Under the pieces are notes generated by a model that saw nothing but the letters and a program-made list of their open reading frames with translations, did no database searches and had not been told where the DNA came from. A DNA stretch of 64,000 bases, taken from contig JAIUPT010000032.1 in the NCBI GenBank assembly GCA_022315425.1, forward strand, positions 1,476,501-1,540,500, written 5' to 3'. This DNA comes from Pseudevernia furfuracea (taxonomy: Eukaryota > Ascomycota > Lecanoromycetes > Lecanorales > Parmeliaceae). The stretch's first letter is position 1. The number at the start of each line of letters is the position of its first letter. Shown here piece by piece: positions 1 through 11,005 of the stretch. Made by a program: the position numbers and the translations under genes.

Positions 1-841
1 CTTTGGCCAAAGGGTACAACCTCAAAATACTACACAAGAACACGATCGTACCTGTCAGTGTGCCCGTTGCAGGCCTACAGCTTCACGGTCTTGAGTGGCT
101 ATCCCCTTCGACCTCGATCCCCATCCTCTCGAGCACAGGCAACCTACTGAGGTCTTACATCACGCTCGACCTGAAGGATGACAGCACCCGTTGCCTCAAA
201 ACTACACTCGCTTGGTACTTCGTATCTCTTCGCCTCAATGCAACAATGGACCAAGAACCGTTCTCCATCACACAGCGTCATTAGGCTATCAGGCAATGGA
301 AGCTCAGCCCAGAACAAGAGTTAATAAGGTGGATGACAGCGCTCATTGTCTGAAGCACACCCTCGCTTGCTACTTCATTCCTTTGCGCCTCTTTGCAACA
401 ATGAATCAGAAACCGCTATTCTCCACTCAGCGCTACCAGGCTACCACCCAAGGAAAGCACCTACCTAATGGGACCTATAAACAGAAATCCCAAATCGTCT
501 AACAATATCTCAAACATCTTCGACTTGCCAGCGGATGCTCGAGCCTTGACTGTTTTGAATACGAGACCTTATACCCAAGAAAAGACATCAAATATTACCG
601 CGTGTGAGAGCATGGGCAACCTTGCGGTGCTCGCGGTATCTGAATTACAAATATAAACCACGCAATACAACCACTACACATTTGTTTTTGCGCCTGAGAA
701 CGATGGCAATGAGCAGGAAGTCGATGTGAGTGGCATCGAAAGCATCAGGAACATGAGAAGCCTACACCGTTGCCCATTAAAAACGCGCGGTAGTGCCTCT
801 CGCTCTCATCATTCCTTCTCAGCCACCCTCCATCTTCCTCT

Positions 842-1393
842 GCAAGATCGGAGCCCAGAAACGAAGCCGCGATCGAGCTTGAGGAAAGGTTCGCACAATC
901 TGAGAATGCGGGATCTGAGTGCATGGCTTTGCACAAACAGGGGAAGGGTCGGCGATCTTACGCCGAGAAAATATCCATGGGACACTCAATCGGCAGTGAA
1001 TCAGAAGGCGGTGGCACGCTAGGTGGCTTTCTTAAGCTCGTTAGCAAAAAGCCTCCCAACAAAGAGACTCTGGTCTTCATCACCAACTGGCATGTTCTCA
1101 GACCATCAGATAAGGATCTCCCAGCCGGTAAGTCGTTCACATGCAGAGAAAATGCTAGTTCTAATATAAGTTCACAGAATGCGATGACAATCCACAAGGA
1201 AATGGGCAATAACGTGTCTGTTTCCAACCACCCCACTGGCAGTGCTTCGAATACGAAGGCACCTCTATCCGCCGAATTCTTTCACGGCCGTTCTGATGCC
1301 GAGTTAGAGAACGACCCTGCTTGGCACACTTGTTTGGCATGGATCGCCGAGGAAAACGCAACAGATGGAGCGAGAGCCGTATCTGACGAGTAA
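842..1393 (+). pseudogene. Trypsin-like serine peptidase domain fragment
   Basis: A single open frame runs from before the ATG at 923, starting after an in-frame stop at 791, to the stop at 1393. The segment GGGTLGGFLKL followed by LVFITNWHVL looks like the beginning of a trypsin-like beta-barrel, with the His of NWHV in the position of the catalytic histidine. No catalytic Asp or GDSG-type Ser follows, so only the first part of the domain is present. A GTAAGT at 1128 could be a donor, but splicing to the CAG before 1178 gives an early stop. Downstream (1412-1880) only Thr/Pro-rich short frames remain. I read it as a fragment or pseudogene; the family assignment is tentative. Confidence 0.35.
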
Positions 1394-2995
1394 CATTCCG
1401 ATGGGGGCGAAGTGAAAGGGAAGAGCAGCACCAAAGATTCCGTCAAACAAGATAACAATGATTGCGGAGAGGAGGAAGGATCTAGCATCACAGACGATGA
1501 CTCCGCGAGTAATCGCGATGTTCCTCCAAATGAGGACTGCCAGGTGCACCACGACGTGCTTGCCATGACGAGACTTGGACTCTCAACACGCACGAGTCCA
1601 ACACCAACAATCAGACTCCAGCCCCAGTCGACAACAGTCATGGCACACACAGCAACGGACAGAAATTGGCTTCCAACACCCACACGCAGACTTCGGTTCC
1701 AGCCGACAATCTGATCTACAAGGAAACTTCGATCAAATACAAGGCTTATCAAGGCAACCAGGGTACTTGCAACAGCAAGTTCACTGTTTCAAACTAGAGT
1801 TTGAGGATATGCATCTGCCTCCGTTGCAGCGGGAGTGTGATGGACTGTTTCACTCCGTTGCAGCTGGAGTGCGATAGAAACGGCGTGAACGGGCACACCT
1901 ACAACGGGTAAACCGAGCGGTTTGGTCGGGATTGGGGGAGGAAGTGAGGAGTGATGGCGGCGCTTTGATTCTGTTGCAGGGCTTATACTTCTTAGCTCAA
2001 TATACACAGTCGAGGAATTGAATACTTGGAAATCGAGATTACCTAGCAGAGCGTTCTTTCTGGCCCCCTCTTTTTGCTTGTCACTCCATACCCACGTCGT
2101 AGGATCAAAACTGTGCCAAACCACAACTTTCCTGCCGTGTCAAATCGTGATGTATTCTGCGTACAGATATTCCCTAGGCCTTCCCGTTGTTCCTGATTAT
2201 TGGACGGTCGTGTAGCCTATGTCTGACCCAGTGAAGTAGGTACAGGGCTGAACGCCAACACTTCCCAACAGCACACATAATCTGTGTTAACGGATTAGAG
2301 TATTACGGCAAGGCAGGTATTGACGAGCTTTGGCATTTTGGGGTATTTGAAACGCTGCCTGCGCGACTTTTTCCTTCTCTTCCCTTACAGACCAGACTTC
2401 GAAAGATTCAGTGTATCATTAGACCAACGCTGTGCACTCTTTCTTCTGCTTGCTCTCGATACTGCTTCTTCCTTCTGCGAAGTGGATCCGATCATTCAGA
2501 CACACCGACAGACTCACTCACAACATCAATAAGTTCTTCACTGAGAACCTTGATCGTTGGCTTGAAGGCTTGCGGTGACTGTTCCAAGCCCCATCCTGGT
2601 TACCGACTCATCATTCTGCAACTTGTGAACTTTCAGAGACAATAGCCCACAACGACTTATTGTCCTCCTGACACTTGGACACACATTGTAAGTTGTCATT
2701 GACGTTCCAGTTATCGTATTCTTTCCAAATAACAAAAACATTTCGAGTCTGTTTAGCGCTGGGCATGGTCTATTTTTGCGGACCTGGAAGCTAATTGGCT
2801 TGAGGTACAGCGCAGCTTCCGAAATCCTTAACGCTTCCTGATTCACGGTCGCTCAAAGGACTTTCTTCTTCCCTTTGTCACCCTTCGCCTTTCAACAACA
2901 CAACAAACAGCCTTCGTCGTTTCTCTTCCCCCAATAAGATTGTGTGTTTCCACAAAGCGGCTTTTATTTTCAGACAACCCAACCACACTGTCACC
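1394..2995. other. Region without a supported gene
   Basis: Short overlapping frames only, with no recognisable domain or splice structure. 1600-1880 could be a decayed continuation of the peptidase-like fragment. 2240-2995 is the 5' flank of the gene starting at 2996. Confidence 0.5.
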
Positions 2996-4931
2996 ATGGA
3001 GTTCCGTGAGCTAATCGAATGTGGTTTATCCTTTCCAACTGTGTATCGCCTCTTGTCCGCTAGTGAGCCAGTCCAGCGCCTCATAATCCGTGGCCTACCC
3101 ATGAAGACCATTAGGGGTATCTGTGATACTAGTGAGCCTTGTGCCTCCAAGGGTAGTAAGTCATCCAGTCACCTCTAAGATGCCTGCTCTTCTTGCTAAT
3201 TCCAAACACCAGCTACGCATAGACGACAAGTTGCAGACCTACGCAGCCACCATGTCACACAAGAGAGTCGGCTTGCGAGATTCGCAGCCCAGAACCCTAC
3301 TGCCGCGGCGCGAAAGGCGTCGAGAGATCTGAAGGAACAACGATACAAGATGATGAATGTGCAGCATGCACGATTAGTGGAGGGCAAGAGCTTCAAATCC
3401 ATCGATCATCCGGACTGCACAAAGGGGAAGCGAAACACCCCAATTCGCAGACCCCGGGAGGCTTTTCAGCCTACGCCATCTCGGTTTTCCAGCAAGGTCG
3501 ACGAGAACGACCCTAAAGCGGAAGAAAATATCGAAGAGACAGAGGAATTCGAAGAGAAGGAAGACTTCGAAGAGGCGGAAGACTTCAAAGAGACGCGAAA
3601 TTTCGATGAGACGACAAACTTCGGAGAGACGTCACGGCTCGAAGAGACGCAAAGCTTCAAAGAGAATCAAGACTTCAAAGAGATGGAAGAGTATTTTGAT
3701 GGAATCCGTGATGTCCAAGATCGTCGTACAAACGAGGTTGGCACCTACCAGGATGTATATATAAATGCCTCCAGCGATGATGGAGAGGTCAAGTCCGAAA
3801 TAGAAACCACCGAATTTGCCATGGAGGCTCCAGACGATTATGACATCGAAATGGCCAAGACCGAAGATGACCAATCGTCAAAGGAGCTTTTGGAAGAGGA
3901 GCCCAAGAGACTGACGAAGCGACAGTGGGAGGCTGTGGTCTCTCCCGAATCGCCTAATTCGGATCCGCCCGGCAATTTCGCCCATGACGGGAAGCGGAGA
4001 AAGCTGGCGAGAGGCACAAACTCCTCTCAAGTCTCACAGCCCGGGCTGCGGAAGAAGGGAAGGAAGGAAAAGAGTGGCAAACTCGACCCCTGCAACGTCT
4101 TTTGCCGGTCTACCAATCTTGCCGCTGTGTTTGGAGCGGCGATAGCCGTCGGAGCTCTAGAAACGCCGCAGGAGGACAACTCCGATGGTCCTGAGCTGAA
4201 CTCTCTCGATCGTGAGTTACTGGGGGAAGAACCCAGTGACTTCAAGCAGACACAGACCTCGGCCAATCAAGATGCCAAGGCGTTCATTGCTGAAACCTTG
4301 TATGCCACGGTTAGCCACGACGAGCTTCGAGTTTCGAATGCAGCTGCGAATCTCCTAGGGATTCATCAAGGCAACTCCCATGTCTCGGAGCTCGACACAG
4401 TTGACCGAGAAGCTCTTCAAGAAGCTTTCGGCGAGCCAATGCAGCCATCGGCACAGACGGTGGAAGAGCCCTCACCGTTTGTGGAAGTCCCTCGCACAGT
4501 AAAATTCAGCGAGCGATATGAGGACAACAAGTTGTTGATGCGTCGTCACGAACACAAGTTCAAGCGCCACGACAAGCGAATTGGACCTTCCGAAGAGTTC
4601 CAATCCTTCTTCGCGACACGGCGTCTGCGAAAAGACTTACTGCGCAAAGGCGAGCTCGGCGCTGGGCTTGGAGTGGAGATCACTGCCAAGAGCTTGCTGG
4701 ATGTAAGTAAGCGACACCGCTTCCCTCACTCGAAACCGAACCTCTTGCTAACAGTATGTCCAGGGCCGTAAATCGCCGCTCAGAAAGCTTGTGCGATACT
4801 CGCGCAAGTCTGACGATGAGCGTCGTAGGAAAGAATTCGAACGCCCGGAGAAGCAGGTCTCCCGCAAACAGGAGAGGATGCTTGCTCGGATAGCGAGATC
4901 GGGCCTGAGCACTTTAGTAGCGGAGGATTAG
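2996..4931 (+). CDS. Hypothetical acidic/basic protein with hexapeptide array (three exons)
   Basis: My model is join(2996..3155, 3213..4702, 4764..4931), giving 605 aa. The start has the context CACCATGG. Intron 1 (57 nt) has GTAAGT, a GCTAAT branch site and CAG. Intron 2 (61 nt) has GTAAGT, CTAAC and CAG. Both junctions keep frame, and joining exon 1 extends the long central frame by 99 residues. Residues about 166-213 form eight 18-nt units of the type F-x-E-x-x-[DN] (3548-3691), followed by more acidic sequence. The C-terminal 110 residues are rich in Lys/Arg and contain RHEHKFKRHDKR and a basic tail. There is no signal peptide or membrane segment. I recognise no family. The bipartite acidic and basic composition would suit a nuclear or chromatin-associated protein, but that is inference. 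It stands alone between the decayed 5' region and a transposon cluster. Confidence 0.75.
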
Positions 4932-5254
4932 CTGAACCCCACTACAAATCTGCGTATATAGAGAATGAAAGTCTGTACTCCACAAAACAATTTTCCAAAT
5001 TTCATCGTATAAGATCGCTGTCAGGTATTCTTCTCGTCGATAATTAAGGGGGAGAGAGGAGTGCGTAGAACGGCGAAGTCGTTAGCTTCTGTGAAGGTAA
5101 AATTCGGTGGACAGTCACGTGATGCCAAAGCTTGGCAGCCATTTCCAAGACAGGCTCGACAGGATCGCAAGGATCTTACGTTGGGTACTTTGACTTGGCA
5201 ATGTTGGAACTGATGTAGGCTTGATTTTTCTATGGAGTGATAGAAAGACTACTA

Positions 5255-5413
5255 TTAGTGTCCTTAATTCGCACGTGACAAATGAATCGACTCGGCAAAA
5301 TATGAGGCTATACAGAACTCGTAGATGCGATTGAGCCGTTTAACGTCAGGATTATGAGCCAACAGAGGCCTGAGCAGGGGTGTTCTCGTACCCCCGCGCT
5401 AGAAAAACTCCCA
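5255..5413 (+). repeat. Dispersed repeat copy D (partial, linked to recombinase)
   Basis: Begins TTAGTGTCCTTAATTCGC and matches about 160 bp of the repeat seen in full at 29902-30348, in the same orientation. It then passes into sequence leading to the recombinase stop codon. Confidence 0.75.
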
Positions 5414-5480
5414 AACCCCAAGTAACGGTCTCGAAGAGGACGGGCGTATCAGCGCTGAGGGACAGAGGACGCGGTGACGG

Positions 5481-5756
5481 CTAATCAATCGATTCATCTT
5501 CGCGGAATGGATTGATCACACGCTGTTGACGACGCGACGCGGCGAGAATGTAGGCTGGGTGGGTCTTGATGTAGAGGCGATAGGAGTCCGATTGCAATCT
5601 GCCTAACAGCTTGATTTCGTCTTCGCTTAGACCTGCTAACCTCGCAGTGGTAGCTGTCGCTCGGCGGAAGGAATGGCCAGAGTAGTGGCCTGGAAGACCA
5701 CTGGACCTCAATGCTAGACGTAGATTGTGGGCGACCGTTCTTCTTGAGCATTCAGG
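5481..5756 (-). pseudogene. Tyrosine recombinase C-terminal fragment
   Basis: The frame downstream of the LTR-derived start reads GHSFRRATATT, then LLGRLQSDSYRLYI, then a short tail to the stop at 5481. H-x-x-R followed by G-R-x-x-S-D-x-Y-x-x-Y is the catalytic C-terminus of a lambda-integrase/XerD-type tyrosine recombinase. The nucleophile is the Tyr of SYRLYI or the adjacent YI pair, and the Trp common after GR is Leu here. The N-terminal half is missing. The fragment lies inside the left LTR of the Copia relic and next to one copy (5255-5413) of a dispersed repeat, so it probably arrived with that repeat. A Crypton- or DIRS-like source is likely; it is not the captain of a Starship as far as I can see. 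Confidence 0.65.
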
Positions 5757-5806
5757 GGTGCTGTAGCATTTCCAACACATTCCCATGATGCAGCATGCCT
5801 CCATGC

Positions 5807-7050
5807 CTAGCATAACATGTGAGTTCCATCCTCCTCGAAATCGTCACCCCTTGCAGTGATCATGGTCAACTTGATCTGAAGTTTCGGTGCCCACTTAGCA
5901 TCCTTTTCATTTCCGTCTGCCTGTTCCTTCTGCTTTTCCTTGTACCAATCCGGAGCTAATTGTGGATTTTCCGTCCAGTACTTCTCTTCGACATGACTGA
6001 TGGATCCACAGTGCTTACACTTGTCCTGAAATACTCTGAAAGCCTGAAAGTGTTCACCGTTGACTTGGTTGTGCTGTCTGTTGATCTCCAGAATCATTTG
6101 GTGTGCTTTTTCCGCTATGCTTGATGGTGTAACCGCCCAGATTTGAATAAGACATTGATATTCTCGTGGCAATGACATGAAGAGACAAAGAATGATTCCA
6201 TTATTCGTATTCAGAACGACCTTATGAGTGAGATGCTCTGGAATCGATCTGAATACCCTGGATTGCAGTGTGTAGTATTCTTTGAATAGTCGCATGAACT
6301 CTGAAGATCTCGTGAGCTGTAAGAGTATTCGTAGTCTTGTCAACATGAGGTATCCGTCGTTAAATTTCGAGCCTGCTTGACAGGGTTTTAGTGGGCCTTA
6401 ATATCGCATATCGCATGGCGGGTTTTTGGTGCTATTCATGGATGGCATAAGTAGCTGCATTCCACCAGCGTTTGACTCTTCGTTCGAATTGGTCTCTTTC
6501 AGAGCAATAGCATTCTTTCGTCCCGCCCGCCCACGCCTGTTACATGTGTATCGCTTCTTTTTTCACTCCAGGTCTGTGCTTCTACAAGCATGGGGGTTTT
6601 CTAGCGCTGGGGTACGAGAACACGCCTGCTCAGGCTTCTGTTGGCTCAAGATCCTGGCGTTGGACGGCCCAATCAGCTATCCACGAGTTCTGTATAGCCT
6701 CATGTTTTGTCGAATTGGTCCATTTGTCACGTGGAAGAGATTAAGGACACTAACGATATTCGTGAGCTTTTGTTGAATACCAGGGCTGATTGTAGTTGTC
6801 ATGAGATCGACCGCTTCCTGAGACTTCTCTCCCTAGTCCTTCATTGCCCTCTGTTCTCTTCCAGAAATCTGCGGGGATTCCGTATCCCCTTCCATGGCTG
6901 TCACAGCCTTTTCAGACTTGTACTCCTGAGCGTATTTCCAAAGTTTCTTTGAGCGAAATTCTGCTCGTGTATTGGCTAACCATGATCCGAACTTTTCCTC
7001 CGTCAAGCGTTCGATGCCCCTTGGTCCACTGCCTTTCGTGGAGATGTTAA
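5807..7050 (-). pseudogene. Copia gag, interrupted
   Basis: On the minus strand the N-terminal part (about 7050-6768) reads ERLTEEKFGSWLANTR and later AVDLMTTTISPGIQQKLT, with one in-frame stop after REQRAMKD. The C-terminal part (6358-5807) resumes with FNDGYLMLTRLR and contains SLPREYQCLIQIWAVTPS and a zinc-knuckle-like C-x2-C-x4-H segment. The fourth zinc ligand of that knuckle is lost (Tyr-Trp where Cys-Trp is expected). The pieces join across the repeat inserted at 6371-6754. This is the UBN2/gag domain of fungal Copia elements; it has a stop and an interruption, so it is not functional. Confidence 0.75.
6371..6754 (-). repeat. Dispersed repeat copy B, inserted in Copia gag
   Basis: 384 bp. 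In plus orientation it starts GCCTGCTTGACAGGG and ends GGACACTAAC. Homologous copies lie at 5255-5413, 12383-12580, 29902-30348 and, more diverged, 10128-10225. It splits a gag reading frame whose two halves are recognisable on each side. Confidence 0.8.
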
Positions 7051-8080
7051 GCTCGGTGCCTTGAGGTCAACTCCTGATCCCCAATACTGCCGGTGTCTTG
7101 GGTATGTGTTTTTCCGTTCCCTGAAATGACCGTAACCTTTCTCTTTCCTTGAGAAAAATGTGACTGCCTTCTTTTCCATTCCCTGGAATAACTGTAGCTG
7201 TCCTCTGTGGTGCCTTCCGTTCCCCTGGAATAACCGTAACCGTCCTCTTTCCTTGAGGATAGTGTGACTGTCCTCTATCCTTTGAGGATCTATTTGATTG
7301 ACGACAACTGCGAATTAGTTGCGCGAGGACCCATAACATGTTAAAATTGAAAGGAGGATGTAGGCGTGATTCTTCTATGGAGTGTTAGAAAGTCTACTCC
7401 GTACCTTACCTATGGAAACTCTGCTTGCCAAGACTCGCTAATAAGCCTTGCTAGTGTGGGTGCTGCAGCATTTCCAACAGGCAAGCATCCCAGAATTGAA
7501 AAGTCTTACTCATGTTTAGTCGCGTTGCCAGAAAACAGCGACAAACTTCATGAACCTTCCCTGAACGATCCTAAAGGTGTTGGAATTGCACTACTCAGGC
7601 CTATCACTTGTATAGTCACAGATTTCACTCAACAAATTATGAGCCCGGTCCGCCATTGACTGACAACCACGATCCATTGAACTTCATAGACGACTACAGC
7701 ATGAGTCCTAGACGAGACGAAACCGCATCCGTCGAGAGGACGACGTCACCAATGCCTTAGAACCGCGAGTCATAGTCTCAGCTTGGCCCCACCGGCCATG
7801 AGAGACTACGCGAGTCACCCACCGGTCCCAATCAAAAGAGAGCCAGCAACTTCTGGAGTCGTTCGACATGAAAGTAGGTTGCAGGTGGACCTGAACCACT
7901 TGAACAAGTCCCTTATGAAGGCCAGCCAGGCCAAATTGCCGAATCTACAATAGAACAACTATCATACATGAGCACAGGCCCACAAACGGTTCCTCATAGA
8001 ACGAGGATTATTTGATAGTCGACGGAACCCTCCCATGCCCAGAGGAGGATAACACGCCCCGAGTGACGAATTGAATCGTG

Positions 8081-8506
8081 CTAAATGCATGAATAAAATA
8101 CCAGCTGTCCAGCGACGTGGAGGAAAATCAGCAGCACTATGTGGATCTGATAAAATCCTCCCTGAACACATGGATGGAATTGAGACGTATACATGGACTG
8201 AGTGGCAAAGGAAAGTTGGCCCACATGATGCAGACATACAATTCGTACGCCAAGGGAGCTGATAAGATCATTGACCAGATGTCGGTCATGATTAGGAGGA
8301 TGTGTGACGATATTAAGAACCTGACCCCCGGTATGAGACCGGCTGATATCAGCATCGCCACAGTCATGATGAACGCCTGCCACGGCAAAGCACACCCTGA
8401 ACAACCTAGATTGGGAAGATTTGACCCCAGGACGGGTGGTGGAACAGCTCCGAGGGGTGGAGCAGGATATCTACTCTGTGCAGCCCACTGTTGCAACAGG
8501 TTATGA
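8081..8506 (+). pseudogene. Copia gag remnant
   Basis: A frame containing DVEENQQHYVDLIKSSLNTW, then GKLAHMMQTYNSYAKGADK, then MCDDIKNLTPGMRPADIS has the helical composition of a UBN2-type gag. The preceding 400 bp contain related coding sequence broken by several stops. It lies inside the 7578-9340 element and supports calling that element Copia-derived. No pol follows. Confidence 0.5.
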
Positions 8507-8689
8507 GCCCGGGTTTGCGCTATACCATTATAACCGTGACGGGTCCCTCACTGAGCGACAGTGTTGTACGGAAGTCCCACGTTGAGCTGGGCAACGGAAG
8601 TCCTGCTGCGGTGGGCACGGAGGTCCCGTGTGTATTTTCAGGTTTGCGAGGATCGGGATGGCTGGCCAAGAGGAAAGAGAAACCGAGAC

Positions 8690-8815
8690 ACACCTACGGC
8701 AATGCATGGTTGGTCAAGAGGAAAGAGACAGTGAAACGACACCTACGGTAACGCATGGTTGGCTAAGAGCAAAGAGACAACGACACGACACCTACGGCAA
8801 CGCATACGATGACTC
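8690..8815 (+). repeat. Tandem repeat, about 48-bp unit, three copies
   Basis: Three consecutive units share ACACCTACGGCAATGCAT-like cores and GGTTGG-x-x-AAGAG-x-AAAGAGAC. They lie within the internal region of the short-LTR element. Confidence 0.7.
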
Positions 8816-9066
8816 GAAACAGCTACAATGGGCAGGAAACGGACTCTAGGTCAGAGGGCCAGAGGGAGTTGAACAATGGACTTCAAATCAGAGGGAGTTA
8901 GACAATGGGCTTCGGGTCTCGTGGTCAGAAGAAGCAGCACATCAAGTACTCTTTCACCCATCTACGAGCGAGCGGTGGAAGGTTTTGAGGAGGCTATGAT
9001 ATAGGTTAAGGACGAGAGGGAGTTACATCAAGAGGCTATCCAGGCTATAAGACGACAATGAAGGTA

Positions 9067-9218
9067 TACTATGTCAAAATTTGGGTTCTCAGCTATGACC
9101 TCTGCGCATGTCGGCTATATCACCAAATTTCTATGGGGTCAAAGACGTCCCCCAGGAGGTTCTGAGGTAGAATAATTCAAGCATCCTAGACATCACATAC
9201 CTGAATCATCACATACTA
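9067..9218 (+). mobile_element. Solo LTR with TACTA target duplication
   Basis: 142 bp (9072-9213) starting TGTCAAAATTTGGG and ending CTGAATCATCACA, flanked by TACTA at 9067-9071 and 9214-9218. A second copy lies at 27328-27480. There is no internal sequence, so it is a solo LTR left after recombination. It is nested in the element at 7578-9340. Confidence 0.8.
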
Positions 9219-9577
9219 GGCGTCGATAGGCCTGAGTATTGAGAGGCAGTGTTGGAATTGCACTACTCAGCCCTATCGCTCGTATACGTAGTCACAGATT
9301 TCACGTAGCAGAAAACTATCCGTCACAAATATTCTCAACAAAAGGCTAGAACTCCTAGGCCTACGGCCAGCGTCTTCCAAAGCATGGACCCCTATGCTCA
9401 CTACCATTGCCATACAGCGTATCTCGTCCACGTCAGCATCTTTTGTCTCTACTGCGAGAACAATGTCAGATTTCTATCGTACCCGCATCTCGTCGGGACA
9501 TGATCTTCGAGTACGACACGCGGTGCCCCAATAGCCCCGCGACATACTTACGTTCAGAGGGATTCGACAATGATGGG

Positions 9578-9925
9578 ATAGACTCTGAGGCACATGGCCA
9601 GCAGCCCGGGTAACAATTATGTTGGCTTGACATCTCAGCAAAGCTTACGCGATCAGTGCATATCTATGGCAACACAGCATTCCATGCTCCTTGTCGATTT
9701 CAACCTCACACGCAGTTTATAAGCGCTGTTCAGCGGTCGGAATCGGATAGACTCTGAGGCACATGGCCAGCAGTTTGAGAAACAAAAATTTGTTTGCTTG
9801 ACATCTCAGCAAAGCTTATGCGGTCAGGGCATATCTACGGCAACATAGCATTCAATGCTCCTTGTCGATGTCAACCTTACACGCAGTCCATAAGCGCTGT
9901 TCAGCGTTCGGAATCGGATAGACTC
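9578..9925 (+). repeat. Tandem duplication, about 170-bp unit
   Basis: Two units each begin GGATAGACTCTGAGGCACAT, share TTGACATCTCAGCAAAGCTT and TGCTCCTTGTCGAT, and end near GCGCTGTTCAGCG. A third start appears at about 9918. Short CATACGGCCAG units follow to about 10010. Confidence 0.75.
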
Positions 9926-10127
9926 CGAGGCACACGGTCAGCAGAGTATACGGCCAGATAAGCATACGGCCAGATGAGCATACGGCCAACAGGGCATACG
10001 GGCAGCTGAGAGCACACATCACACAACGCCTCTCGTCGGCACTCGGCATCAGCCTCTTTCGTACCGCTATCAGTGACGCTGAGGATCATCGCTAGGGACA
10101 ACGTCACTTACGGTCCGGGAAGTCTTT

Positions 10128-10225
10128 TGGCGCTGGGACACGAGGACACGCCTGTTCAGGCCTGCTAGCCCCCGGCGTTGAGACGGCTCCGTCACATATA
10201 CACATATCCAGCAGTTCTCGTGACG
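10128..10225 (-). repeat. Diverged dispersed repeat copy E
   Basis: GGCGCTGGGACACGAGGACA followed by CGCCTGTTCAGGCC matches the internal part of copies B and C, oriented as copy B, with many differences. Confidence 0.55.
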
Positions 10226-10714
10226 TGCACTCTGAGTAAGAGACCAGTAATGCTGCTTTTATACTGTACAAAGAGTTTTTATTTTGGGTTGTTTTGGGTG
10301 CTTTTATGCTTACTCTCACCGCCAGGAGTGTATCCTTGTAGCTATCTGGGTACGATCACTGATGGGAGTGCTATTGGAGGGCGTTTGTGAAGAAAACATG
10401 CGTATAGCGGAAGATCAACTCCCCGTTTCAGGGGCAAGAATTTTGCGGAGCTCTTTAAGCGTCGATTAGGAGACTTTGGTGCTCGTTCCGGGGCGGATTT
10501 ACAAGTTCGTTAGGTGAGAACCTTGAGAATCACGACATTATCAAGAGCTCTATCAAGCAACTACACAGTAGATTGAGACACAATTAACGTCGTGTGATGA
10601 CTATATTGCATATAGTAATTAAGTTCCAGATCGCAATTGCCAATCTGATGTCGCGTGTATCAAATATCCGCTCCGGTGTACCCTTCTTTCCACGCTTTTA
10701 ACCAACGACTCCAT

Positions 10715-11005
10715 TTAGCCCTCATCAACGAAATGCCAGACCCTTTCAAAGACCTCGTATCGTGCGTCTCGGACCCTTTCCCTGCACAACCTTTCGATAT
10801 CCCAACGTATTTTGTAGACTAATTGCTTCGGGCAAAACCAAAGGTGTTCGATGGGATTGAGACGAGGACTGTGAGGAGGCCGTTTTCGTCCCTCGACATT
10901 GTTGTCTTCCAACCGTTTGCATAGTTTCCGTGCCGTGTGTGTAGAGGCATCCTCCTGTATGAACAAAAGTCCTGGTTCCCAAAGCGTAGAGATCTCTCCA
11001 TTCAT
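10715..11005 (-). pseudogene. Tc1/mariner transposase, C-terminal fragment
   Basis: The minus-strand frame contains FIQEDASTHTARKLCKRLED followed by PPHSPRLNPIEHLW. These are the second catalytic Asp and the catalytic Glu region of the DDE/D Tc1-mariner fold. The first catalytic Asp and the N-terminal helix-turn-helix part are not recognisable upstream (11005-11290), where the frame is broken. This is a relic. Confidence 0.75.

Larger units (their letters stand above)
5197..7484 (-). mobile_element. Decayed Copia-type LTR retrotransposon with GGCAA target duplication
   Basis: The element covers 5202-7479 and is bounded by the 5-bp direct repeats GGCAA at 5197-5201 and 7480-7484. Both ends fit TG...CA LTRs. 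The right LTR is 7339-7479 (141 bp) and ends GCATTTCCAACA. The left LTR begins TGTTGGAACTG at 5202 and ends GCATTTCCAACA at 5777, but is split by an insertion at about 5255-5753. Both LTRs share TTCTATGGAGTG and nearby sequence. The coding strand is minus: leader from 7338, gag from about 7050 to 5820. No reverse transcriptase or integrase remains, so most of pol is deleted. A second insertion (6371-6754) interrupts gag. Confidence 0.8.
7573..9345 (+). mobile_element. LTR retroelement with very short LTRs and AAAGG target duplication
   Basis: The element is 7578-9340, flanked by AAAGG at 7573-7577 and 9341-9345. The 5' LTR (7578-7634) and 3' LTR (9248-9340) both start TGTTGGAATTGCACTACT and end CTCAACA; the first lacks about 30 bp that the second has. 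A possible primer-binding site follows at 7635 (TTATGAGCCCGG) and a purine-rich GAGAGGCAG precedes the 3' LTR. Only a gag remnant is present inside, so the element is non-autonomous. A solo LTR of another family is nested in it at 9072-9213. Confidence 0.8.

Noticed and set aside
4743..4754. Alternative acceptor AG at 4754 for the second intron of the 2996-4931 gene
   Set aside because: It overlaps the CTAAC branch site, leaving no room for branch-to-acceptor spacing; CAG at 4761-4763 is better. Both keep frame.
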